A DNA stretch of 23,532 nt, taken from the NCBI GenBank assembly GCA_937965795.1, contig CALCMD010000064.1, positions 1 through 23,532 on the forward strand, written 5' to 3'. The DNA comes from an uncultured Lachnospiraceae bacterium (GTDB lineage: Bacteria; Bacillota; Clostridia; Lachnospirales; Lachnospiraceae). Within the stretch, counting starts at the first letter, position 1, and each line of letters starts with the position of its first letter. The position numbers and the translations under genes are program-made. This document shows positions 1 through 6,165 of this stretch, piece after piece. Below the pieces are notes generated by a model. That model was not told where the DNA came from and did no database searches. It was given only the letters and a program-made list of their open reading frames with translations.

Positions 1-28
1 GTTCATTCCTTATAAGTTCTTCTGCTTA

Positions 29-51
29 ATTGTGCAAGTGCCTTGCACAAT
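29..51. repeat. Perfect 10-bp inverted repeat
   Basis: ATTGTGCAAG at 29-38 is the exact reverse complement of CTTGCACAAT at 42-51, with a 3-base loop. It has no adjacent T-tract, so it is not a canonical terminator. It lies in the tail of the decayed RhuM-like frame. Confidence 0.6.
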
Positions 52-78
52 GATTCCTAATATACTTTGAAATACCTC

Positions 79-133
79 ATTCGAACAAAAATCGCTGCAT
101 ATAGCGACTTTTATTTCAACGGATGCAGCGATT
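79..133. repeat. Inverted repeat at the break point of the RhuM-like fragment
   Basis: AATCGCTGCAT (90-100) pairs with ATGCAGCGATT (123-133) across a 22-base loop. The outer flanks, TTCGAAC near 80 and ATTCGAA near 131, are also partly complementary. The recognisable protein similarity stops inside the right arm. Confidence 0.5.
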
Positions 134-289
134 CGAATTTTTCGAACAACTGACGCCTTGTCCAATTCACCATCTGCAAATATCTTTTTTACACACAGTA
201 TTCCTTTCAAGAAACCGTATTTTTTAAAAGAAACAACGCGGAAGAATACCAACCAATACAGATATTATTATCCAGTCATTTGGATTTTC

Positions 290-295
290 ATTATA
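290..295 (-). promoter_or_regulatory. Possible extended -10 promoter facing the RhuM remnant
   Basis: On the minus strand TGGTATAAT gives a perfect -10 hexamer preceded by a TG dinucleotide. The matching -35 region (GTACTT at 17 bp) is poor. It lies just downstream of the strong hairpin at 307-350 and about 40 bases before the TTG of the remnant, so it may be the relict promoter of the lost gene. Confidence 0.3.
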
Positions 296-306
296 CCACA
301 TAAGTT

Positions 307-350
307 AAAAAAAGTACAGACCAAAATCGAACTTTTGTTCTGTACTTTTT
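307..350. terminator. Strong bidirectional intrinsic terminator
   Basis: A 12-bp perfect stem (AAAAAGTACAGA at 309-320 with TCTGTACTTTTT at 339-350) continues inside with CAAAA/TTTTG pairing. Poly-A on the left and poly-T on the right make it terminator-like on both strands. It lies downstream of the surface protein gene, so on the minus strand it probably ends that transcript. Confidence 0.8.
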
Positions 351-433
351 AATAAAATTTGGTTTTCCAGGTTTTCTCGATACTCTTAACCTATGCAGAA
401 AGCTCCCCCACTTACCAGCATTTTCTTAAACAG

Positions 434-2497
434 CTAATAAGAATATTGATAAACATAATCTGTGCTTATCCAAACACCCTGATACAGTTCACGTTTTTTC
501 TTTACCGCACTCTTTGGGAACGTGAATGTAATATATTTTTTTCCATATGCGTCTAACCCAATCGGCACATTTTCAAATTTTTTCTTTGCAAGAACATGGC
601 CATACGTATCTCTGGCAGATATGGTAACCCACTCAAATTTGTTCGCTCTGAATATCCGCGTATTCATCACTACACATTTTAATACAAGCTGCTTTCCTCT
701 GTAATATGCTCGATTTACCTCAAAATGAATATTTCCATATCGCTCCTTATAGGAATTGCATTTGGACAACGTTTTCCCTTTATATTCATTTTTTACGACT
801 GTAATCTTGCATTTCGCTTTCCTGCCATTCGGTAGTGCACATGTAATTGTGCATTTCCCCGGCTTTTTCGCAGTAACTTTTCCGGATGCGTTCACGGCCG
901 CTATTTTTTTATCCGAAGATTTCCACTTTACAGAGCGGGGCTTATACTCTGAACGGCGATCATAAATCACTTTCAACTCTTTTGAAAAACCTTTTGCAAT
1001 CTTCAGTTTATATTTCGACAGTTCAACATATTGCGCCGGAATCTTTTGATAAGGACTTTTGTCATTGCTCTCAAACTTCAGTTTAAAAGTAATGCCAAGT
1101 ACATTGTAATGCTTATTTCCAATATCCTCAAAAGAATTATAACTGTAAAATAAAGCCCCTTCATCGTCAACTTCTTCCTCATAATCCATCTTTAATTCAC
1201 ACTCAGAAACACCACGGCCGACATTGGCCCTTAATCCATCCTCAATATGATCATCGTTATATGAAAACGATATATCATTTATCGCATTGTCATACATGAC
1301 CTGCTTTGTATCCATATCTTCATATATCATTTTTATATCATAAATCTTTAACTTCCCTGACGACTCTCGAATCGGGCATTTGTATTTAAGATCAACCCCC
1401 GCATCCATCGGTGTTTCTAAACTTGATGTTACGGAGCATTCTTCATTTAACGGTACATAATGGTTCGCAAAATCCCCGCCCCACTTGCGCTGATAAAACG
1501 ATTGGTTCACCATCACTCCTTCTATATTCATTTGATAGGAAACAGCCCCGCAAGCCTCACAGCTTTGCTTAGCGATGTTATGATTGTTCATATCGCATAT
1601 TGTCTTAAAATTATGCCCAGGCGCATTCACATAGGAACTCCGAAAGGACTCGCCACATTTTTTACACGTATAGATTGTATATCCCTGATTGATACAATCT
1701 GGTTCCACTACCTCAGTCTCATATTCATGTCCGCCCTCCAGCATTTGTGTATATTTATGCTGACAATTCTGACACGTATATTCAGCGTATCCATCTTTAT
1801 TGCAAGCTGCCTCCTCCATTTTAGTGACTACATATTCATGTTCGGATTCATCTATACTTATATCATCCATGCGCTCTTGTCCATCCGGGTCGCTAAAACA
1901 TCCGTTGCAAAACAGACATTCATAGTGGGCAATGCTGCCCTTTTGTGAACAGGTCGGCTCTATCCGCTCACAATATGCTAACGAATGATTTTGCACCACT
2001 ACGGCAAAGCTCTCCAAAACAGCGCCGCCTGAATAAATCGTTATATTGGCCATTCCTGTCGAGACCGCTTTCCATAAAAATGTTGCGTCATTTTTGTCAT
2101 ATCCCTGTTTTTCAACGCTTACAACAGACGCATCACTCGATCTTGCCGACGAATTCCAGGCATTCATCACCGACGACAAATCAAATTCCATCGACTTTTC
2201 CTGATCTACACATAATTTATAATCTCCTACGAAGATAGATATCTTTTTCTCCATATGGTCATCATGATTTACAACCATATATGTTTGCCCAGGTGACTTT
2301 CCGGTAATCACCCGTTCTTCTACTGTTGCTATTTCTTCATTTTCAGAAATGTATGTCGCCACCACACCTTCCTGCTGCTCAATTACATATTTTTCACCTA
2401 CACACAAAAATATCTCATCTTGTCCATTACCCGCATATACATCCATCTTAAAAGAAAAGCAAAAAAACAACATTAACATGAAATATAATTTTTTCAT
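434..2497 (-). CDS. Secreted Ig-like (Big_2) surface protein with CxxC modules
   Basis: About 687 residues. The N-terminus has a lysine pair, a hydrophobic stretch and VYAG, which reads as a signal peptide. It is followed by two divergent Ig-like segments (about 30-95 and 100-172). Next come three or four Cys modules (about 180-205, 235-252, 268-290, 302-320) of the TC..GY..YTC..C type seen in clostridial surface proteins. A clearer bacterial Ig-like 2 domain (about 493-570, with VKWKSSDKKIAAVNASGKVTAKKPG) precedes a basic C-terminal domain ending in YVYQYSY. There is no LPXTG anchor, so attachment is unknown. A frame begins three codons earlier (2506), but the AAGGGATGGGG stretch sits at the right distance only for the ATG at 2497. 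It has its own promoter and a downstream terminator. Base composition is lower in GC than most of the window. The ligand is unknown; adhesion or extracellular binding is inference. Confidence 0.85.
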   Translation of the reverse strand: MKKLYFMLMLFFCFSFKMDVYAGNGQDEIFLCVGEKYVIEQQEGVVATYISENEEIATVEERVITGKSPGQTYMVVNHDDHMEKKISIFVGDYKLCVDQEKSMEFDLSSVMNAWNSSARSSDASVVSVEKQGYDKNDATFLWKAVSTGMANITIYSGGAVLESFAVVVQNHSLAYCERIEPTCSQKGSIAHYECLFCNGCFSDPDGQERMDDISIDESEHEYVVTKMEEAACNKDGYAEYTCQNCQHKYTQMLEGGHEYETEVVEPDCINQGYTIYTCKKCGESFRSSYVNAPGHNFKTICDMNNHNIAKQSCEACGAVSYQMNIEGVMVNQSFYQRKWGGDFANHYVPLNEECSVTSSLETPMDAGVDLKYKCPIRESSGKLKIYDIKMIYEDMDTKQVMYDNAINDISFSYNDDHIEDGLRANVGRGVSECELKMDYEEEVDDEGALFYSYNSFEDIGNKHYNVLGITFKLKFESNDKSPYQKIPAQYVELSKYKLKIAKGFSKELKVIYDRRSEYKPRSVKWKSSDKKIAAVNASGKVTAKKPGKCTITCALPNGRKAKCKITVVKNEYKGKTLSKCNSYKERYGNIHFEVNRAYYRGKQLVLKCVVMNTRIFRANKFEWVTISARDTYGHVLAKKKFENVPIGLDAYGKKYITFTFPKSAVKKKRELYQGVWISTDYVYQYSY

Positions 2498-2549
2498 ATG
2501 CCCCATCCCTTTTCATTTCCAACCGGCACAGCCGTTATATGTTGTCCCT

Positions 2550-2578
2550 ATTATATTATTTTGCCAAAATAATATCAA
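2550..2578 (-). promoter_or_regulatory. Sigma-70-type promoter of the surface protein gene with central palindrome
   Basis: On the minus strand TTGATA (2573-2578), a 17-base spacer and TATAAT (2550-2555) form a near-consensus promoter about 53 bases upstream of the ATG. The spacer is filled by a perfect palindrome: an 11-base arm at 2553-2563, one central base at 2564, and the complementary arm at 2565-2575. The palindrome centre is the exact centre of the spacer. This geometry fits a repressor operator that blocks RNA polymerase; the regulator is not identifiable here. Confidence 0.75.
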
Positions 2579-2609
2579 CCCTGACCCCGTATTATGTCGT
2601 GACTTTTCG

Positions 2610-2639
2610 TAACAGTTCAGCCTTCCGGCTTCACTGTTA
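2610..2639. repeat. REP-like interrupted hairpin
   Basis: TAACAGT (2610-2616) pairs with ACTGTTA (2633-2639). Inside it AGCC (2619-2622) pairs with GGCT (2627-2630) around a TTCC loop. There is no T-tract of terminator type. It could be a dispersed intergenic palindrome; copy number cannot be judged from this window. Confidence 0.5.
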
Positions 2640-2721
2640 TTATCTTTCTCATAAGGCGTTCATTTCTTTTTATTTTCTGCCGGCCGAAAGTGCGGGAGTA
2701 AAAATTCAAAGCCTTTATGAA

Positions 2722-2750
2722 TTGACAAACTACAAGACATAAATTATAAT
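2722..2750 (+). promoter_or_regulatory. Perfect consensus sigma-70/sigma-A promoter
   Basis: TTGACA at 2722-2727, 17 bases, then TATAAT at 2745-2750, all matching consensus. It lies 46 bases upstream of the ATG of the DUF4177 gene, which is preceded by AAGGAG at 2782-2787. Confidence 0.85.
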
Positions 2751-2796
2751 TTTATATAGCACTACTACATAAATCAGCAAAAAGGAGAAAACAACT

Positions 2797-3063
2797 ATGG
2801 GTTTTGGGGAAGACATTAATAGCGATTCGTCCACATTTTCGACAGCATCCGGAATGGATCTGCCCTATGTGGTCTTGCAGGTCACTTTGAAAGAAAAGTT
2901 TTTCGGTACCGGTTCCGGCAATCTTTGTGAACTTGAAAAAGTAATCAATGAGCAGGTCAAAAAAGGCTATAGGCTTCATACCTGCACAACATCAAACGGC
3001 GGAAGCAAGGGCTTCGGCGGCGGTGACCGAATTCAGGCAACTTTGATTTTTGAGCATCTCTAA
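2797..3063 (+). CDS. DUF4177 domain protein
   Basis: An 88-residue soluble protein. The core from about residue 23 (YVVLQVTLKEKFFGTG), then LEKVINEQVKKGYRLHTCTTSNGG and a final ATLIFEH strand, matches the DUF4177 pattern: a short beta strand, a helix ending in GW/GYRL, then beta strands. The family function is unknown. The first 20 or so residues are Ser/Thr/Asp-rich and probably disordered. It is monocistronic: a consensus promoter and strong ribosome binding site lie upstream and an intrinsic terminator lies directly downstream. The promoter suggests high constitutive expression. No signal peptide or membrane segment is visible. Confidence 0.8.
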   Translation: MGFGEDINSDSSTFSTASGMDLPYVVLQVTLKEKFFGTGSGNLCELEKVINEQVKKGYRLHTCTTSNGGSKGFGGGDRIQATLIFEHL

Positions 3064-3087
3064 TCTTCACCTGCGTTCCCGGCAAGG

Positions 3088-3147
3088 CAAAAGCTTCCCG
3101 GCAGTAATCTCCTGAGGAAATAACTGCCGGAGAAAGCTTTTTTTATT
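3088..3147 (+). terminator. Intrinsic terminator after the DUF4177 gene
   Basis: AAAAGCTT (3089-3096) and the following CCGGCAGT pair with ACTGCCGG (3123-3130) and AAGCTTTT, followed by a T-rich run to 3147. A small internal bulge separates the two stem halves. Confidence 0.85.
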
Positions 3148-3176
3148 TCTTCTTTTCGTTTTTTCAGAACCTTTCA

Positions 3177-3205
3177 TTGACAATCCGCTCTCCTGTCACT
3201 ACAAT
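3177..3205 (+). promoter_or_regulatory. Promoter of the RNA methyltransferase gene
   Basis: TTGACA at 3177-3182, a 17-base spacer and TACAAT at 3200-3205. It lies just after the upstream terminator and about 48 bases before the ATG, which has GGAGAAGGAG as its ribosome binding site. Confidence 0.75.
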
Positions 3206-3253
3206 CTTAACAGCATACAAAATACAGACTATTTTCGGAGAAGGAGATTTTAA

Positions 3254-4087
3254 ATGAAGATCGTTGAGATAAAAAACTTTGAGGCGCCTGAACTGGATAT
3301 CTATGCACGTCTTACCGAGACACAACTTTTAAACCGCCATGAGCCGGAAAAAGGGCTGTTCATTGCGGAAAGTCCTAAGGTCATCGGACGCGCCCTTGAC
3401 GCCGGATATGAACCGGTATCTGTTTTAATCGAGCGAAAGGAACTCAACGGGACGTCGCATGAGATTCTTGCACGCTGCGGGGAAATCCCCGTCTATACCG
3501 CCAGCTTTGAAATACTCACGCAGCTCACTGGTTTCGGGCTGACACGGGGCATGCTGTGCGCTATGCGCCGTTCTCCGCTGCCCGGCGTGGCTGAAATATG
3601 TGCAAACGCACACCGGATCGCAGTGCTCGAAAATGTTATGAATCCCACCAACGTGGGCGCAATCTTCCGTTCCGCCGCCGCACTTGGCTTCGACGGCGTA
3701 CTCCTGACGCCTGCTTCCAGCAATCCGCTGTACCGCCGTGCGATTCGCGTCAGTATGGGTACCGTTTTCCAGATTCCCTGGACTTATCTCGAAAGGGAAG
3801 CGCAGGGACAGGCTCCCGCAGAGCTTTCCATCCTGAAAAATCTCGGCTTTAAAACAGCCGCTATGGCGCTGTGCGATGCTTCCATTTCTATTGATTCCCC
3901 TGTTCTTGCCCAGGAAGAAAAGCTTGCCGTTGTACTTGGCACGGAGGGCGACGGCCTTGCTTCCAACACGATCTCCGCCTGCGATTATACCGTGCGGATT
4001 CCTATGGCAAAAGGCGTGGATTCTCTCAATGTTGCCGCCGCCAGCGCGGTCGCTTTCTGGCAATTGAGGCATCGTTCGGATCGTTGA
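3254..4087 (+). CDS. TrmH/SpoU-family RNA 2'-O-ribose methyltransferase
   Basis: A 277-residue protein of the SPOUT class, which transfers a methyl group from S-adenosylmethionine to a ribose 2'-OH in tRNA or rRNA. The three SpoU motifs are present in order: motif 1 N130-PTNVGAIFR139, motif 2 LGTEGDGL (228-235), and motif 3 IPMAKGVDSLNVAAASAVA (249-267). These build the trefoil knot that binds the cofactor. The N-terminal 100 residues, with LFIAESPKVIGRAL, look like the substrate-binding domain. It has its own promoter and an AAGGAG site 8 bases upstream of the ATG. Which RNA position is modified cannot be told; it is closer to the general TrmH/RlmB-like clade than to a named enzyme. Confidence 0.92.
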   Translation: MKIVEIKNFEAPELDIYARLTETQLLNRHEPEKGLFIAESPKVIGRALDAGYEPVSVLIERKELNGTSHEILARCGEIPVYTASFEILTQLTGFGLTRGMLCAMRRSPLPGVAEICANAHRIAVLENVMNPTNVGAIFRSAAALGFDGVLLTPASSNPLYRRAIRVSMGTVFQIPWTYLEREAQGQAPAELSILKNLGFKTAAMALCDASISIDSPVLAQEEKLAVVLGTEGDGLASNTISACDYTVRIPMAKGVDSLNVAAASAVAFWQLRHRSDR

Positions 4088-4128
4088 CTGTTTTTCCGGC
4101 CTGCGGCAGTCAAAATCTTTCATTTTTC

Positions 4129-4157
4129 TTGCTATTTCAACATCTGCATGATAAAAT
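4129..4157 (+). promoter_or_regulatory. Extended -10 promoter of nhaC
   Basis: TTGCTA at 4129-4134, a 17-base spacer and TAAAAT at 4152-4157 preceded by TGA, an extended -10 motif. The ATG is 43 bases downstream with a GGAAGGAG ribosome binding site. Confidence 0.6.
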
Positions 4158-4199
4158 AACTGCAAAAATAGTTTTGTCTACAAAGGAAGGAGAAAATTT

Positions 4200-5825
4200 A
4201 TGCGAATTTCAAAACGCAAACTAACCGCATCCGCACTTGTACTTCTGGTGCTGGTTGCTGCCTGGGCCTTTCCTGCCCTGGCTTCTGAAGCGGATGCCGC
4301 ACCAACATCCACTATGTATGCTACATTCTGGTCGCTGGTTCCGCCAATCATAGCAATCGCGCTTGCCCTGATTACTAAGGAAGTGTACAGCTCCCTGTTC
4401 GTTGGTATTCTGGTCGGCGCTCTGTTCTATTCGAATTTTTCATTTGAGGGAACCGTAAATCATATGTTCTGCAATGGATTTATTAGTGTTCTGTCTGACG
4501 CTTCAAACGTCGGCATCCTGATTTTCCTGATCATCCTCGGCGCTATGGTTTCTCTGATGAACCGTGCCGGAGGTTCTGCCGCATTCGGACAATGGGCGTC
4601 AAAAAGGATCAAGACCCGTATCGGCGCGCAGCTTGCTACCATCGCGCTCGGCGTTCTGATTTTCATCGACGATTATTTTAACTGTCTGACCGTGGGAAGT
4701 GTAATGCGTCCTGTAACGGACAAGCATAATGTTTCCCGTGCAAAGCTTTCCTATCTGATTGATGCCACAGCCGCACCTGTCTGTATTATCGCCCCGATTT
4801 CTTCCTGGGCGGCGGCAGTTACCGGTTTTGTTGAGGGCGAAGACGGTCTCAGCCTCTTTATCCGGGCAATTCCGTATAACTTTTATGCTCTTCTGACTAT
4901 TTTCATGATGGTTGCTCTGGTTCTTTTGAAAGTGGACTTTGGCGCAATGAAAACCCATGAAATGAATGCAATACAGAAAGGAGATATCTATACCACACCG
5001 GATCGTCCTTATGCAAACAGCGAGAACGGCCCTGTATCCAGCAAAGGAACGGTTCTGGATCTGATCATCCCAATCCTCTCTCTGATTATCTGCTGTGTCA
5101 TCGGTATGATTTATACCGGAGGCTTTTTCGAGGGTGCAGATTTTATCACCGCTTTCTCTAACAGTGACGCTTCTGTCGGACTGGTATTCGGAAGCTTCTT
5201 CGGACTGATTATCACGATTGTTTTATATCTGATTCGAAAGGTTATGTCCTTCCATGATTGTATGGAATGTCTGCCGGAAGGCTTCAAGGCTATGGTTCCC
5301 GCCATCCTGATCCTTTCCTTTGCCTGGACATTAAAGGCAATGACTGACAGCCTGGGCGCTGCTGTTTTTGTAGCGGATTCTATGGAGCATGCGGCACGGG
5401 GACTTATGGGATTCCTGCCCGCTATCATTTTCCTGGTAGCCTGCGGACTCGCATTTGCCAGCGGTACTTCCTGGGGAACCTTCGGTATCCTGATTCCGAT
5501 TGTCGTAGCCGTATTCGCAAATTCAGACGGAAACCTGCTGGTTATCTCTATCTCCGCATGTATGGCCGGAGCTGTTTGCGGCGACCACTGCTCTCCGATT
5601 TCAGATACCACGATCATGGCTTCCGCAGGTGCGCAGTGTAATCACGTAAATCACGTTTCCACGCAGCTTCCTTACGCAATCTTTATCGCTGCAATCTCTT
5701 TTATATGTTACCTAATTGCAGGACTGGTTCCATCCTTCCTGTCCCTGATTGCATTACCGGTTGGCTTTATTCTGGTTTTCGTAATTCTCTTCATTATTAA
5801 GCAGCGACAGAAAGAAACCATCTAA
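4200..5825 (+). CDS. nhaC: NhaC-family Na+/H+ antiporter
   Basis: A 541-residue polytopic membrane protein of the Na_H_antiporter (NhaC) family, exchanging cytoplasmic Na+ for H+ or related substrates. At least ten hydrophobic segments are spread through the sequence. Typical family stretches are visible: FIDDYFNCLTVGSVMRP, DATAAPVCIIAPISSWAA, and near the C-terminus ASGTSWGTFGILIPIVVAV and CGDHCSPISDTTIMASAGAQCNHVNHV. The first 30 residues (RISKRK, a hydrophobic run, then ALASEA) resemble a signal sequence, which may act as an extra N-terminal segment. It is transcribed alone, with an extended -10 promoter upstream and a terminator at 5841. Some family members exchange malate/lactate or other ions, so the substrate is inferred. 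Confidence 0.9.
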   Translation: MRISKRKLTASALVLLVLVAAWAFPALASEADAAPTSTMYATFWSLVPPIIAIALALITKEVYSSLFVGILVGALFYSNFSFEGTVNHMFCNGFISVLSDASNVGILIFLIILGAMVSLMNRAGGSAAFGQWASKRIKTRIGAQLATIALGVLIFIDDYFNCLTVGSVMRPVTDKHNVSRAKLSYLIDATAAPVCIIAPISSWAAAVTGFVEGEDGLSLFIRAIPYNFYALLTIFMMVALVLLKVDFGAMKTHEMNAIQKGDIYTTPDRPYANSENGPVSSKGTVLDLIIPILSLIICCVIGMIYTGGFFEGADFITAFSNSDASVGLVFGSFFGLIITIVLYLIRKVMSFHDCMECLPEGFKAMVPAILILSFAWTLKAMTDSLGAAVFVADSMEHAARGLMGFLPAIIFLVACGLAFASGTSWGTFGILIPIVVAVFANSDGNLLVISISACMAGAVCGDHCSPISDTTIMASAGAQCNHVNHVSTQLPYAIFIAAISFICYLIAGLVPSFLSLIALPVGFILVFVILFIIKQRQKETI

Positions 5826-5840
5826 TTTATCCTTTCTGAA

Positions 5841-5872
5841 ATGCCCCGTTAGATTGCGGGGCGTTTCTTTTA
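5841..5872 (+). terminator. Intrinsic terminator after nhaC
   Basis: GCCCCG (5843-5848) pairs with CGGGGC (5857-5862) around an 8-base loop and is followed by GTTTCTTTT. Confidence 0.85.
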
Positions 5873-6134
5873 AAATTTTTTATTTTTCTTTTCCTGAATT
5901 TATCCATAATTAAAATGTTGCTTTGCATTTTCTCTATTTTATTTCATTTTTCTCTTTACTTTTGCGTTCATATCATGTTATACTTCTTTCAAAGCATATT
6001 TCCTGAGGTTCTGTATTCGAACATCTTTCGAATATCTAAAAACATTTCTAACAGGCAGACACTTCTTCTTACATCTGCCACTTTCAGAAAATTCATGCTT
6101 CTACCACAGTATTAGCAGGAGTTTTCGAAAGTTG

Positions 6135-6164
6135 AAAATCTCCTGACGACAAAAAGGAGATTTT
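6135..6164 (+). promoter_or_regulatory. Hairpin occluding the ribosome binding site
   Basis: AAAATCTCCT (6135-6144) is the exact reverse complement of AGGAGATTTT (6155-6164), with a 10-base loop. The right arm contains the only Shine-Dalgarno sequence (AAGGAG) of the gene starting at 6166. A folded leader would therefore hide the ribosome binding site. The trailing T-run could also make the same hairpin a leaky terminator. Confidence 0.65.
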
Positions 6165-6165
6165 T

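Larger units (their letters stand above)
10..252 (-). pseudogene. Decayed fragment resembling RhuM-family protein
   Basis: An 80-codon minus-strand frame opens at a TTG with no visible ribosome binding site. Residues about 22-44 (KKIFADGELDKASVVRKIR and what follows) resemble the conserved stretch of RhuM-family (virulence protein RhuM) proteins, where IFADGELDE is followed by a VCRKFR-like motif. The next expected block, around YYNLDVIISVGYR, is absent, and the sequence after the match does not look like the family. The match ends in an inverted repeat (90-100 with 123-133), so the break may be a deletion or an insertion scar. RhuM genes usually travel with islands and restriction loci, which suggests old horizontally acquired DNA. 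The family assignment rests on recalled motif similarity, not a search. Confidence 0.4.
2498..2796. other. Divergent intergenic region, 299 bases
   Basis: This region separates the surface protein gene (minus) from the DUF4177 gene (plus). It holds a promoter for each, the palindrome between -35 and -10 of the minus promoter, and an interrupted hairpin (2610-2639). Nothing in the rest (about 2640-2720) is recognisable as coding. Confidence 0.7.
5826..6165. other. AT-rich intergenic region, 340 bases
   Basis: After the nhaC terminator the region is very AT-rich and shows no credible gene. It holds a possible extended -10 element (TGTTATACT, hexamer 5979-5984, no good -35). There is also a perfect 7-bp inverted repeat with a 5-base spacer (ATTCGAA 6015-6021, TTCGAAT 6027-6033). 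The hairpin over the ribosome binding site of the next gene (6135-6164) closes it. The promoter call is weak. Confidence 0.5.

Noticed and set aside
307..350. Terminal inverted repeat of a mobile element
   Set aside because: The A-tract/T-tract flanks and position after a gene end fit a bidirectional terminator better; no second copy is seen in the window.
3425..4165. 246-residue minus-strand frame
   Set aside because: It lies wholly over the RNA methyltransferase gene, has no ribosome binding site and has a composition typical of an antisense frame; the plus-strand protein has all family motifs.
6015..6033. LexA/SOS box
   Set aside because: It does not fit GAAC-N4-GTTC; the symmetry is ATTCGAA-N5-TTCGAAT.
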